Positions 32,001-45,425 are shown, numbered from the stretch's first letter. The stretch: DNA of 64,000 bases from Allium sativum (GCA_030737875.1 CM060923.1:495096453-495160452); one strand, 5' to 3'. The notes: generated from the letters alone by a model not told the origin. A program made the numbers and translations.

Positions 32001-34029
32001 AACCTAAAACGGTTAAGCTAGAATGGGAAGGTTAAGGAACACTTAACCAACTTAGCACATTTAAAGCTAGAATGGGAGGGTTAAGTCCATGGGAATACTT
32101 AGCCAAATTAACATGTTGACTAGACTAGAAGGTGGGGTTAAGTAAAGTTAATACACTTAGCCAATTTAACATGTTAATTAGACTAGAGGTTGGGGTTAAG
32201 TAATACACTTAGCCAAATTAATATGTTAACTGGACTAGACCATAGGGTTAAGTAAACTTGAACGCTTAACCATCAGAATATGATAAATGAATAGGGTTAA
32301 GTAAAAAGCATGAAGGGATAACACTTAACCAGTGTAATAGGATAAGGGAAGAGGGTTAAGATAGCTTGAATCGACTAAATACACTTAACCAACCCAACCT
32401 GGTGAGAAAGAAAACTAAGTAGTAGACCTCAGTTGAAAAAGGGACTAAGTAGTAAAACTTAGTTAAGAAAACAAGGAATTTGGAAACTAAGTGGTAAACC
32501 TTAGTTAGTAGAACTAAGTAGTAATTCTTAGTATAACACGAAGGAGCAGACATCCATCTGGTTTTAAGAAGGCTCCAACGAATTGGGTTACGAAGCCCGA
32601 GGCTTCGATGGGACGTGAGGGTACTCTTGGTATCCCTCTGTGAGGCTGCAGATGATCATCCTGGGCTCACAGAGGTTAAGGTCTGCGTTAGAAGAACCGA
32701 GGGTATGCCTTGGTTGCAATATATATGTGGCAACCTAAAGACTAGGATGGACCAGCGTGATTCGGCGAGAAGACGGTAGCCCTGTGATAACAACTCGTCG
32801 TCTACCATCCATCTTGAGTCAATCGAGATACGTGAAGCGGAAAGGCGGAGAACTCCAAAAGACCATATACTTGCTATCTAATTATGGTTGCGGATGGCCA
32901 TAGGATAGTGGGGCACCGGGGGCCGGCGTATAGTTCTCATTTTACAAGGTGTGCCTTTCATTAGCTGAGGGAGGGGTCAAGTGGGACCATAGCCACTGGA
33001 GTAAAAACAGACCTTAGCATCTGCATCGGCAGATATCTGAAAGCTCCCGACCGAGTTCTGTATTCCTTGATTTGCCCAGTCACAGGACTCGGATCGCACA
33101 TTACAGGACATGTGCATCTAGACAAGCGATAACGATTCGCGATACATACGTGGGGAAGCCTAGGAACATATACCACTCTAGGTAGTGTGTCCTAGACTTG
33201 GGGGCATTGTTCGACAGGTAGCGTAATCCCTAGTTGGACTAGGTGGCATAAACCCTGAACTCGAAAAGCGTTCAGCAGATAGCGTAAAACTATAGTTAAA
33301 TCTAGAAAGCAGTGGATAGAAAACCCTAGATTAGATCTAGGTAACAACTAATAAATGAATGCCTGAAGGCGATGGAAAATACAGGGATTGGGATCACGTT
33401 ATCGTTACTAGTTGAAACACTAGTTAGGCGGTGCAGAGATATAGAAACCAGTATAACAAGTAAATAGCGAAGCAGCGAAAGTATTAGAGCGTATCCAGTT
33501 TATCTTAGCATATCTTGTGACTACCTTGTCTAATCTTGTTGACCCTATCGTCATGGTGTAATCATGTATTCAGTTAATTCTTGTCGTTTTGTTTTCCATA
33601 TTCACATGCTAGAAGTTACTGAACTTACTCAGGCTTTATGTCTGACTCTGTTTTTCTTTCGTCTTCTTTCTTCCGTTCCCCCCCCCCCCCCGGTTGTTAA
33701 GGAGGAAATAGGATAGCTCGGATTTGTTTTGGGATGATTTCTCTTTCCAAGCTTGAAGAATCTTGGATGCATCGGCTTTGGATTGGATGGCTTTTGTAAC
33801 ATTGGGGAATATAAATGTATTTTATGCTTCTTTATTTTGTAAAGACAGTTGATACTTTGATATTGTAAAGGAACCTTGTACAAATTATTTTGTCAATAAA
33901 GCAAAGTTTTATTTTCTGCTGTTTAATGTTTGTCTGTCTTGTAATTTATCTGCATCTTTTACCCATAATGTTCCACAGAACTTAGTGCATTCCCTTTGTG
34001 AGTGACACTAACGGATGTGGGGTGTTACA
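29059..34029 (+). mobile_element. Element F 3' LTR
   Basis: 4971 bp, nearly identical to 22333-27310. It keeps the tRNA-like unit, promoter repeats, palindrome array and the CAGGC/GTCTG hairpin (33630-33644). Visible differences include a C-run region at about 33678-33692 in which the AG present at 26977-26978 is absent. Confidence 0.9.
29240..29313 (+). ncRNA. tRNA-like pol III unit in F 3' LTR
   Basis: Second copy of the unit at 22514-22587, with the A box (29247-29258), B box (29292-29302) and T7 run (29317-29323) all kept; two substitutions lie in the 3' acceptor arm. Confidence 0.68.
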
Positions 34030-34958
34030 TGTACTCTCAGCTGCCACTCTGAGCTGATGAAAACCCGTCGCGAGATCCAACTAGGAGAACACTCTTGCTC
34101 CGCTCAACTGATCGAAAAAATCATTTATCCGTGGTAGAGGATACTTATTCTTCCTCATCACTTTATTCAACTCGCGGTAGTCTACACACAATCGAAGGGA
34201 ACAATCGGCCTTGGTAGCGAACACAACTGGTGCTCCCCACTCAGAAACACTTCTTCTGATAAATCCCTTCTTCAAAAGATCGCTCACTTGCACCCCGAGC
34301 TCTCGCTGCTCCCTTGGCGCCATGCGACGAAGAGGCATCACTATAGGTCTGGCATCTTTCACTAAATCAATCTGAAACTCGATCTCTCGGTGTGGTGGAA
34401 GCCCGGTGACTTCCTCGAAGACGTCCGGATACTGGTCAGCCACAGGCACATCTAACAGCTCATCATGCGGGATGTCGAGGGAATTTAGAAAACTAGCCAT
34501 CACCCCGTTACTAGGTAGACCACTGAACACTACCCTCCGCCCATCATCCTCTCTAACTGTCACCAAAAAGCCCTCACGTTCTACCACCACCCCGTACTTT
34601 GGAGTCAGTCGACTCCCAAAATAATGCCAAATCCAATGAAGCCCAAAACAAAGCAATCACAAACAAACATACATCCATGACTCGATAAGACCACATTACG
34701 GCAAATCATACTAAGGCTAGTCGGACCACCGATCAGGTTAGTTACTACTAAAGGTCGATCGACTATCTCAGGCTCCAATCCCAACCTATCTACCAGGTCA
34801 CTAGATATGAAGGAACGGGAAGCCCCAGTATCAAACAAAACTCTAACAGGAACATCATAAACAGAAAGCATACCTTGAATAACGACATTCTTTCCTTTCT
34901 CCGCCGCAGTTGGGGCATTCGACGAAGAAGGAACAGCATTGATAGCATATGCTTTCAC
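34030..34958 (-). pseudogene. Element B protease and N-terminal RT (broken)
   Basis: On the minus strand the protease carries VRVLFDTGASRSFIS, an intact retropepsin motif, at about 34840-34790, followed by the linker [13 protein letters not shown]. The frame changes between 34656 and 34605. The RT N-terminus follows, with [18 protein letters not shown] and [22 protein letters not shown] stop at 34081-34083 lies just before the LDLATGFHQLR stretch; element F then interrupts at 34029. Confidence 0.88.
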
Positions 34959-35917
34959 AATCTGCTTTTCCTTAGGGGGTTGCAGACACTTGTCCTTGTG
35001 ATGTCCCGCTTGGCCACAGTTGAAGCACTTCCTATCCGCTGGCTTGGCCCAACACTCTTTGGCATAGTGGCCCTTCTTACCACAGCTGAAGCTCTCAACA
35101 TCTTCTTATTCTTTTTCATGTGGCCATCCTTAGTTTGATTCTGTTTTCTCTTATTCTGAGAACCATTCTTGCCTCCACCGTTTGCTTGCGGTTTTGGCTC
35201 TTCTGCAGATGCGACCTCAGACTTCGACTTAGGGTATAAGCCCTCTGATCTCAAAGCTTTCCCCACAATCGATTCAAACGTCTCACCGATGTGGTTAATA
35301 AGCCTTTCCCCCAAGTAGTGATCCAAGCCTGTTATGAACTTCTCGTTCTTCTTTTCGGCAGTATCAATAAGGGATAATCCATATTTTGATAAAGTATCGA
35401 ACTCTGCAATATACTCCGAGACTGCTCTACCCTTCTTCTTAAGCTCCAGAAATTTCCTAAACAACTCTGACTTCTGAGCAGCTGGGATAAACTTACCACT
35501 AAAGCGAGTATTGAACTGATTCCATGTAAATTGATCCTCTGGAGTAGCTGCCTTAATAGCATTCCACCAATTCATAGCTCGTCCTTGAAGCTGACGTGAT
35601 GTTGGCTTCCTCTTCATTGCATCATCGATCCCCAAATCCTCGAAGACTCGCTCGCAACTATAGAGCCAATTCTGAACATCTGTGGCCGACTCCGTTCCGT
35701 CGAACGGCTTCCCACCAAGACCAGTATAATCCTTATTAAGCTTGGCGAAATCGGCCCTAGGCGCCTGCACTACCGGACCACCACCATTACCAGCATTGGA
35801 AGCTGCCCTCTGCACATCCCTAAGCATCTCTCGCATGAAGTCAATGAACATCATCCTCATATCAAGAGCATTCCCATTATTGGCTCCTCTTCCTGTACCC
35901 CTCGTATATCAATTCAT
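34955..35917 (-). pseudogene. Element B gag (early stop and frame change)
   Basis: Homologous throughout to the intact gag of element E (53387-54454). The equivalent ATG is at 35917-35915, but a TGA at 35911-35909 is the third codon; the frame is open again from 35860. A gag core with TDVQNWLYSCERVF and GRAMNWWNAI is followed by a Lys-rich linker. Near 35100 the frame changes ahead of the zinc knuckles, whose Cys and His residues can still be read in the neighbouring frame. A pyrimidine-rich splice acceptor (AG at 35927-35926) ends 8 nt before the ATG. Confidence 0.87.
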
Positions 35918-36102
35918 CGTTCAATCTGTAAAGAGAAAACGATTAGCCTCCTCCATGGTGGTGCCAGTGCATTGCGATTTCATCCTTAGCTATACTAATA
36001 GTATATATATATATAGCTTTTGAAAACCAAAATAATCACAAATACGAGCTCTCATATACGTATACTATCTCTCCATAGTGTCTTTCCCTAGGTTAACTAC
36101 GC

Positions 36103-36124
36103 AACCTAGAGCTCTAATACCAAA
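36103..36124 (-). other. Primer-binding site of B
   Basis: On the minus strand TTTGGTATTAGAGCTCTAGG follows the LTR end. It corresponds to the E site TTGGTATCAGAGCTCTAGG with one change in the iMet-type core. Confidence 0.7.
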
Positions 36125-36474
36125 TGTGACGGCCCGCCCCGAACCAGTCGACATTTCCAAGGAAGCGCGCTGTGCCGATGTCCGACCAACACGGGACGGT
36201 AGCCATAAGGAAAGAAAGAAGACGAAGTGCTAAAAAGAACCCGTTGAATGTTTCACATCGCATGGAACAAAATATAATAATAACATAACTTTGACATAAA
36301 ACAGGCGAGACAGTGCATAAGCTGAAAACTAAACCAACATAGCAGCGGAAATCCAAATACAGCTTATGATCCAACATCCTTATTACAACTTTAAAACTGT
36401 CTCTAAAGCAAAAGGAAGCTAAAGTAGAAGATGCACTACTAATGCCCAAGCAGTGATCTTCAACAACACAGGGA

Positions 36475-36475
<1 letters not shown>

Positions 36476-36522
<47 letters not shown>
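36476..36522. repeat. (AT)n microsatellite in B 5' LTR
   Basis: An uninterrupted AT run; the equivalent place in the other LTR (about 3620-3630) has only a few units, so it expanded after insertion. Confidence 0.9.
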
Positions 36523-36525
<3 letters not shown>

Positions 36526-37394
36526 ATACGTTGAAGCCTCCTGCTCGTCTCCGGATCAGCTACTCGTGCATACCCAACTAACCTGCCTCTAGTCTGCTCG
36601 TGAGAGCACCCAGAGTAATAAGAAGAGACATAAAACTCTGGATCAGACAAAAAGTCTGGTATGAGCGATAAGCAGCTAAACAGAACAATAACAGGTATAC
36701 TAAACCATACCTGAACCTGGACCTGCAACCAAAGAGTTAGCACTACATACCGTACAATACTCTAAGGTGCCACTAACACATGGTGTGAAGATAACGGCGG
36801 TGGGGGTGTGCCTGTCATAGTGAAGGAAAACAATCAAGCATAGCAACCATCCTCACATCTCTCACTCAGTGCGTAAAGCATACGACATCCACCGCTTTGA
36901 TCACTAGACCCATCGAAGTAGTGACGGAGTTCAAATTGTACAACTACTGCCGCTACCAAGCTTACCACATGGAGTCATGACCAAATCTTTACAAATGACC
37001 CCACTTCATTAGTCTATAGCTCTTTAGTCATACCTAAGCCACTGTGGCCCTGAGTCCGTTCACGTACTCCCTACACATAGTGATCCAATGTTATAGACAT
37101 CGACAACCCCTTAGCACGCGTCCCGCAGCAAAGCCCAACTCATGAAGTCCACTCGTTGGATCCCAGCTAGTTCCTGAGTTCTACTTCACATTTGGACTAC
37201 CTTTGTGTCTCGGGTTTCGGTCGAATTAGAATTGATCTTCAGAAGAACCTATGGTCTACATTGCTCGTTCAAACTCCATAGAGACCACTCACTCTTCCTT
37301 CCCAAGCTCGGTCGCTCATCCTTCCTTCTCTAGCTCGGTCGCTCGCTCCTTCTTCCAGGGGCTCGCTTGCATTCACCTGGATCCGATCTCATTA

Positions 37395-37630
37395 TAGTCG
37401 CTCCACTAGGAATCGCTCGCTTCCTCTCAGTCGCTCTCCTAGGAACCGCTCGTTTCCCCATGGTCGCTCTCCTAGGAATCGCTCGATTCCCCACAGTCTC
37501 AATCCGAGGAACCGCTCGACCCCCATAGTTGCTCTCCTAGGAATCACTCGATCCCCGTAGTTGCTCTCCTACGAATCGCTCGACCCCCATAGTTGCTCTC
37601 CTTGGAATCGTTCGATCCCCACAGCTACTC
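37395..37630. repeat. 33-bp tandem repeat in B 5' LTR
   Basis: Same array as 4496-4735, with units of the GTCGCTCTCCTAGGAATCGC type. Confidence 0.8.
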
Positions 37631-38656
37631 GACCCAAAACCTGCACTATTTCCAGCAACCAATTTTCGCCTCTCGTCGGCGTTTTTGACCATTCTAACTT
37701 TTCAAATCAATCACAAAGCATACCATACAGTCATAGCAACATGTATAATCATCTACAAACACCAAAACAACTATATAATATGTCAAAATGGATCAAACAT
37801 ACCCAAAAACCCATGTTTGCCCCTTAATCATGTTTATGCATAACTAATGATAGGGTTTGCAAAACTTACCCAAATTAACCTAAATTTCTAACAGAGGCTT
37901 AAAATTATATTTAAGAATTTCTAAATATTTTTCTAGAATTTAATCATGTCAGATTTTGCTAATTAACACTAATCACCATAATTAACTGTAATTAGTGTAA
38001 CAATAATGCTAATCACTCACCTTAGCCACAAATAAAACTCAGATCTGAGACTTTTGACAATATGGTTCGGATTACAATGCAACACAGCAGCTCTACCTCG
38101 ATCTCTATGCTAATCAGCTTTAATTTGATGTTGACGAGGCTAATACTTGATTAGAAAATGGTTAAGGATGAATTTAGATGGTGGAGGCCATTACTAGGGT
38201 TGAAGAGGTGTAAATGGTGGCTGTAAAAATGACAAAGAAGGGTTTCTCTAACCCCTTGCGGCCCTTAAATAACCCTAATCCCGAAATCCCTAGTGGGCCT
38301 AGCTGCTAATCACTCGGTTAAGCCCAATTAAGCTATTTTTCACCTTCTAAATCTTAATTCAGCCATATCTCCCGAATGTTAAGTCCGTTTGACTAATATG
38401 ACCACTCTACGGAAAGGTAAACCATCATCCGGATCTAATGGAAGTGGTTTTAGGTCAAAACCCATTACCAATCAAAAGTTATAGGTGAAACAAGATTCAC
38501 CAAGGGCAAAACGGTCATTTAAAAATCGGATAAAATCATGAACACGGGGAAATGGCCCCAATAGTCTTCTCCCAAGGTTACACGACCATATGACTACATA
38601 CGAAGAAGAAATAAATATCCTGTGATCCTCCGATGCGTAGAATGCGGGTCGTTACA

Positions 38657-41600
38657 CCGGTAATTGAAAGTACGTTCAAATTAAATATATATTGATTTAT
38701 CTTTTAATTTTGATGGAAACTGATCGAAACGGTCGAATTGGCTCACGATTCATATCCCATTGTGTTCGGAATGGGGGTAATTAGCTAGGGGTGACACCTA
38801 TTGGGTATAGTTTCGAGTTCGTAGCAATAAACAAGTGTATTCTAAATTAAATAATATTATTTAATTATAAATATATATAAAATATTGATCAAACCCTAAA
38901 TCCTTTTCAACCCGGTCCAAATTTAGTCCCGCCTCCATCTCTTTCAACGGCGGGAATTGCTGGCCCCTTCTCCTCCATTTTCCTCCTTCTACACGCAACA
39001 TTACACCTCGGTCCTTTGGAGAATTATGTAGAACTTTCCAGGCTCTTCAAATCCATGCTAGTCGGGAATTTTATTGTGTTGTGTTTTTCAAGATTCAAGG
39101 CCAAGAACAGTCGCCGCGTCGCCCCCATTTTCTCCGTCCATCCAAGACCGAGTTCGACGAGAGGGGAGTCGTTGGGTGCGGTTTTTGAAGCTCTTCAACG
39201 TGGTGACTGGCGATTCCTCTCTGGCGGTCGGAAATGGCTGTGGTAGCAAGCCCTAGGGCATGATAAATGGAGATCGACGGTCCTGAGTAATTATAGAAAG
39301 AAGAAGAAAGGTGAGTTTTACCTATATATAACATTGTTTATAAAATCATAAATTCTTTATAAATAACATAATTTTAAATTCTGAAATTATAAATGAAAAA
39401 GAAAAATTGTTTTTAAAATATAAAAAAATCTTGTTTTTAAAATAGAAATATGTTAATTTAAAAAGGGAGATGGCAAAATAAACATATGGTTTTATAAAAT
39501 AAAAATAGTATTGTTAAAAATATAATTTTTATAAAATAACATTGTTTATATATATATAGATAACTTCAAAGTTAAAAATATGATTTTACAAAACAGCATC
39601 GTTTTAAAAATATAATCTTTTCTATATAAACATCGTTTTAAAAATATAATCTTTTCTATATAAACATCGTTTTAAAAATATAATCTTTTCTATATGTAAC
39701 GATAGGATAAATATACGATTTTTATATATGAAGTGAAGATATAAAAATGTGATTTTTATATGTCTATAGTAATGATAAAATTGTGATTTTCATATATGTA
39801 AAGTAACGATAAAAATTCAATTTTTACATGTATGGTTAAAGTATAAAGATTTGATTTTTAATAGTAGAAAAATTAGATTTTCATTTTAAAGTAGCGAAAA
39901 TAAAAATTCGATCTTTATATAAGAAGGAAATAAAAAAATATAATTTTTATATAGAAAGAAGCGTGGTAAAAATGTATGAAGTAGAAATAAAAATATGATT
40001 TTTATTTATTGGAATGAAACAATAAAAATATAATTTTTATTATGAACAGCGTGGTAAGGACTGCATTGGAATTTCAAGAAAATCCAAACGGTTCAGAAAT
40101 AAAACCGGCGGAGTGGAGCCCAAAGGTGAGAACTTCTCACTTTTAATTTAATTTTCTAGTTAAAATATATATTAGGATGCAGACGGTGCTTAGCAGCACC
40201 CGACACCCATCGTCGACAGACCATGGATGACTTGTATGTTTGATTGATCTGTTGTGAAAATTGATTGTGTGTTGTGGAATGAAATAAAAATTTATAGTTA
40301 AAAATATAATTTTTAACGTGTATATAATATAAAATAAATATTTATAAACAAATCGGACGATTTGTCGATGTACACACATTTGACTGATATTGATTGGGAC
40401 GATAAATTTTACACATCACCCAACTGCACAAATAAAACCTGTGTTCGATTGATTGAAACCATACACGGGTATTGGGATGATATTGGACATACACTAATCC
40501 CGATATTTCGTTGTTTGTCGATCGATTGATCAACAGGCTGTTATAAGCGTTGAAATTTATATTTGACGCGTATGTTGTGTAGAATGCACTCTGGATGATG
40601 GGTTGCTGTTTTCATTGTTGTTATACATATTTATTGTGTGAAATCCATATAATCAAATTATATGGTCATTGACTGTGTCTGATTCCAATTCAGAAAGAAT
40701 AAATATTTTAAAATAACGATTATTCTAAAATAACAAATATTTTCAAATAATATTCCGAAAAGAATCAAAATTTGATTTTGATGTCCGATTTGGGATGGAC
40801 ACGAATATATTTAAATATATATAGCCGTGTTGATTAGATTAACGCCATTTTGATGTGAACGATATTTATATTGATTTTATTCATTTTTATAATGAACATC
40901 GAGAAGGAATTGATTTCAAAATCTAATGTTTTGAAAATACTATCATTTATATATCGATGATATGGAATATTCAATTTTGATTAGAAATTGAATATGAAGT
41001 TGAAATCGTTTTGGAAACGAATTTAAAACGATTTACAAAATACGTATGAAAAGGAAATCGACGATATATATATATAACATATATATTATATATATTAAAT
41101 GGCCTAAATAGAATGCGCCGCGCTGCGGTAGTTCGCGAATTTCGACCATTGACTTCGAACAGACATTACGGGAGATCCGACCGTCGGATTCTCCTAAAAC
41201 CAGAACTGTTGGGTTTGTATCGAAAAGAGCTTTCTAAGAAATATTAGAGATTTGAAATCTAACGGTTGGATTTGGAATTATGCCCAAATCAAATTTGGAA
41301 AAGGTCGCTGTAAGTGCAGTTCGATGGCCGTTGATGGAAATCGACTGTACGGGCCTTGATAAAATTATTAAAAATATCAATAATTAGTGTAAAATCATAA
41401 GAAATGATCTGGAAAGAATTAGGATGAAAAACTCCATATTTGAAAAGATAAAAATAGATTTTTATCGAAATGAACTAGTTTTGAACTAGAATTATAATCC
41501 ATTTTATTTTTAAATAAATAAATTGGATTTGAAATGGTTTTAAAAATAACCAGAATTTCCCATATATAAATTGGAATTGGATTTGAATCGAAATTGTCTT

Positions 41601-43149
41601 TGGAATTCGATGTTGGATTTCGTGATTGTACAGATATTGTTATGGAAATTTGAAAGATATATTTATATCGTTATTTCCAATACGATATTTGTTGGTCGTA
41701 GAATTTGATATCGAATATAAGCCGATATATTTTCTATTCAGAGCCTTATATTTAATATCAAATGGGATTTGGGTTTGCCATGAATGGTGTCTTCATTAAC
41801 ACCGTTCTTAAACCCATTGAGAAAAAGATTAGATACTTTTATTTAGATTTAATGAAGTATACCAATTAAATAATATTTAATTGGAATTGAATTGGAATTG
41901 ATTTTTGAGTTTATCGTGAACAGTGTTTTAAATAACATTTGTTCTTTAACCCGATAATTAATGGAATGTGAATTGGGTTTATTGTGAACTGTGTTTTAAC
42001 GACATTCGTTCTTTAACCCGATTTACAGTGAAGTGAGATTAGGAATTTATAAATCTTTTGTTAAGATTTAAAGGAGATTTTCTAAAGTAAAGTTTTCCAG
42101 TTTAATAAAATAAATTGGAATTGAACGGAATTCGATTGGGTAATAATCGATGTGAGCTTCTGTAGAGGAAGACTGTTAATATATATATATGGAATTTAAA
42201 TGGCCTTGCCGTTATTCCATTTATATTACCGGTTGGATATGGAAGTTCATATCGATTATATATACTGGTCTGTTTTCCATGAAGATTCCATTTCTATGGA
42301 ATGTGATTTTGGGTTTATCGTGAACCGTGTTTTAAATGACATTGGTTCTTTAACCCAGTTAAAGACATGATTTATTTCCTGGATTTGAATAATCATTAAG
42401 TAATTATTTTTGGAAATTAAAACTGAATTAGAGTTTTAATGAATCTTTAAGTAGATTGAAAGGTGAATTTGATAAATAAAATTATCAAATTCAAGAAATG
42501 ATCGAGACTGGAGTACCACCAGTTTTGCTCCAGGCGATAGTTAAGTCTTTAATTAGATATAAACGTGAGATGGTAATTGAATTTAGCGATAACACTGTGG
42601 TGTTAGATATGAAGTATTACCAGTTTTACTTCATGGGATGAATAGGTTGGGATTGGGAAATTAAAACAAATGATTACTTCGGTAAGGTTCTTTAATCCAG
42701 ACTAGTTTGGATAAACCATAATTTGGTTTGAATTGAGATTCAAAGGAAGATTAAAGAATATATTTAAAGAATTTATCGTTGATAAAATTATTGGGAACCT
42801 TTCCCAAAATATAAGAATATTTGAATAAAGGAATATTCTGGATTGGAATGAGGCGTATGTTGTGTTTTATCACACTTGTCTATTATATACGCGAGTTATT
42901 TGGAAAGGCCGGGTTTATACCCATTCTGAATAACTGACTCGACGATATGTCGACAATGAAGACGGTGTTGAAGACCGGAGGTCTTCACATCATTTGGATA
43001 ATTACTGATGATCTTGATTGGGCTGTACACCCAAGAGGAGGGAATCAGTTGGTGATCGTCCAGACGTACTTGGAGATCAATGGATATGCGAGGAATAAGG
43101 TTCCTCCGGTTTCGTTCAGACCCAGAACGGACTTGTAAATGGATGTGTG
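38657..43149 (+). mobile_element. Element C 5' LTR, segment 2
   Basis: Starts with the B target duplication CCGGT and is collinear with the C 3' LTR from 61171 to the window end. It contains a TATATATAAA (about 38872-38881) followed by AAACCCTAA, an AAAG/GTGAGT donor with the intron starting at 39311, AT-rich palindromes and a 34-bp repeat (39597-39698), a second GCGGTAGTTCG module (about 41120) and several copies of a GTTTATCGTGAAC...ATTGGTTCTTTAACCC unit (41770-42360). It is cut at 43149 by element D. No coding frame is recognisable. Confidence 0.85.
39360..40040. repeat. AT-palindrome array and 34-bp tandem repeat in C LTR
   Basis: AAAAATATGATTTTTAT-like near-palindromes recur roughly every 40 bp. 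Within the array, 39597-39698 is three units of a 34-bp repeat starting ACATCGTTTTAAAAATATAA. The same array occurs in the 3' LTR (about 61860-62560). Confidence 0.7.
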
Positions 43150-43490
43150 TGTAACAGCCCGCAAATCTGAAATATTTGAGTTGACTACATACACCATACA
43201 TCCAACCCAAATATCACGAAAATACACATCATTTTTTTTGGAAGAAAAATGTAGAAGAAGAATAGAAATAACAACACATAATCTCACATCGCAACGGAAC
43301 ATAATATAACATATCATATCTTTTGGAACACAAAATTTGTACTGTATACACATATCATTATCAGAGTACAACCCTTACAACGCAGTGGAACAAAACTCTA
43401 TATAACTAACACTGAAGCCCCCTGCTCCAAGCTCCTTCAGATAAATCTATAAAATCCTGAACTACCTGACTGCCCGTACAAATTTAGGCA

Positions 43491-43545
43491 ACCAAGAGTT
43501 TAGGTAAAACAAAACAAAATAAACTCCGGGTCATTCAAAGGACTG
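43491..43545 (-). other. Twin hairpin in D
   Basis: Long stem: ACCAAGAGTTTA (43491-43502) with TAAACTCCGGGT (43520-43531), ten of twelve positions pairing. Directly adjacent is a short stem CATTC/GACTG-like (43532-43545) with four of five pairs. Confidence 0.55.
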
Positions 43546-45421
43546 GTATGAGTAAACAATTTAAAATAGTTTCAGAAACTAAGTGATATCTCATAAGACC
43601 ACGCCGTATAACACGGAAGGGGTTTTTCCCTTATAAAAATCTAAACCACTTGATTTAACTTTCAAATCCTTTTGAAAGAAAAGGATAAACTTTATATCAA
43701 AACTCTTTTAATATTAATATAGTGTCTAAATCAAGTAAATAACAATCTAGTGGAACGTTTGCATCTCATGTTCCACATATATAATATACAATCAAAACCG
43801 CAAGCACTTATTGGGTAATGAAATTTCCAACTATGACAAGGTATGGAACCACCAGCCGCTGGTGTATCTCTAGAGGAGAATACACCGAGTTCAACAAGAA
43901 CATCTTGCAACATGACCGACCACTCATTTCGCTTGAGTGTATCGAATGTATATCCCCAACGGTTGGGATCAGCAACTGTTTTCCGAATGGGACAACATCA
44001 AATAGAATAAGGAATTAAATGAATCTCTAAATATGTGATGATACACCCAAATGGGAGCTAACCACATAGCCATGCTTCCTGCCCGATTTTTGTTATTTCC
44101 CGATTGTTGAGGCCAGAAGCTACGATTACTTTCCATTCATTGATAACACGATCACTTTGAATGCCACATTATCATATCCGTTAATCACTAATTTGTTTAC
44201 ACAAATATTTTGGATGTTATGCTAAAGGAATAAATCCGTTGCAACCATATATATTTATACAGACCAACCCATTCGATCATTGGTAATATTTTGTCAGACA
44301 TTCTTCCATTTACATTCATTTTGGGACAGAACGAAACCGAAGGCACTATTCCGTACATCCATCCTAGGCAATCTCTACCTAGGACTTATACAACAACCCT
44401 TGCACTTTACTCCGTCTTCAATTTTCTTTGGCATATATGATTCGCAACGCTTATGCCAATATGGAGTGGTTCTTTGGACAAGAATCCAACCGGTCTCCCC
44501 ATATTGACAATGATGGTCAATACTTCGATAGTCTGTGAGTTAGCTATCGAATAAAAACAAGTGTTCATTCAACATATCAAACAAATCATTTGGCTTTTTA
44601 ATTAATATTTCACTAATTAAATCTCTTCTCCATTTCCTTATCAATATTTGTTAACCAAATATTTTCGATAATCATCTTGGCCTTTTACGTTAATTGGAAA
44701 ACATTTCCATATATCGTCTTCTTTTATTTTCTATACATAGAAAATATATTCTATTTATAATTGGAAAATATTCCAATTACTTATCTCTTTCACGACCATT
44801 CATTTTTAGACTTAGGAAATATTTATAATCATATTTCCAAACTTTCACTTCCTTAGGTTAAAACGAATGTTGTGTAAAACATCGTTACGACAACCCAAAA
44901 CACTGCATTCAACTAACTCTTATTCAAACATTCCTCTTCGAGACTGGATTTTGCTATTTATCGGTTAAAAACGAAATCAATCACGTTGGGGTATAACTAC
45001 CTCTCAGACCTTGACTGAAAACATCCTTAACTTCAAAACGGACAAGACCACTTACCTCGAATAATTAACATCATATAAAACCAATACTCCATTTCTAAAA
45101 CACGTATACGCTTCTCTTTCTATTTCCAGATTTATCGATTTCCTTTTTGTTTATAATATTCTATTTTCAAGTTCATTTCCTTATCGAATTCTATATATAT
45201 CGATACGTTAATTTCTAACTATCAAATTATCTTAAAAATATTCTAACTCCTTAAATTCCCGGAAAAATTCGCCATAACCTCCTTTGTACCAGGAGCATCG
45301 GGAAAATCCCCAAACCGCCACACAGGCCGCTCCATTCAAAAAGAAAATCTAAAAGCCAAGCGGCTAGCCGATACGGCGCATAAAATCTCAAATGTGAATT
45401 AAATACATACCTTTTATCAGG

Positions 45422-45425
<4 letters not shown>

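Larger units (their letters stand above)
22333..34029 (+). mobile_element. Element F: non-autonomous gypsy element with ~5-kb LTRs
   Basis: Whole-element extent, 11.7 kb. LTRs at 22333-27310 and 29059-34029, both TGTAACACCCC...GGTGTTACA, surround a 1748-bp interior with an iMet-type primer-binding site and a polypurine tract but no gag or pol frame. Flanking 5-mers are TATAC (22328-22332) and TGTAC (34030-34034), one mismatch. It interrupts the RT of B between QLRVAAES and AKTTFRT: removing it together with one duplication copy leaves B's reading frame continuous. The architecture fits the large retrotransposon derivative (LARD) class. The LTRs look nearly identical, so the insertion is recent. 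Confidence 0.9.
3263..38656 (-). mobile_element. Element B: decayed Tekay/Del-like chromovirus, minus strand, carrying A and F
   Basis: Whole-element extent. On the minus strand the order is 5' LTR (36125-38656), iMet-type primer-binding site, gag, protease, reverse transcriptase, RNase H, integrase, chromodomain-like tail, polypurine tract, 3' LTR (3263-4927 plus 18848-19680). Flanking 5-mers are CCAGT (3258-3262) and CCGGT (38657-38661), a target duplication with one mismatch. The uninterrupted site (CTGGT, 61171-61175) is present in the C 3' LTR. Element A (4928-18842) sits in its 3' LTR and element F (22333-34029) in its reverse transcriptase. Several stops and frame changes show that it is coding-dead. 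Lineage assignment rests on the integrase tail ending in a chromodomain-like stretch and on the domain order. Confidence 0.9.
36125..38656 (-). mobile_element. Element B 5' LTR (intact copy)
   Basis: 2532 bp. On the minus strand it starts TGTAACGACCCGCATTC and ends GGGGCGGGCCGTCACA. It holds the A empty site (37811-37830), the 33-bp repeat (about 37395-37630), the twin hairpin (36608-36658) and an (AT)n run (36476-36522) that explains most of the length difference from the other LTR. Confidence 0.9.
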
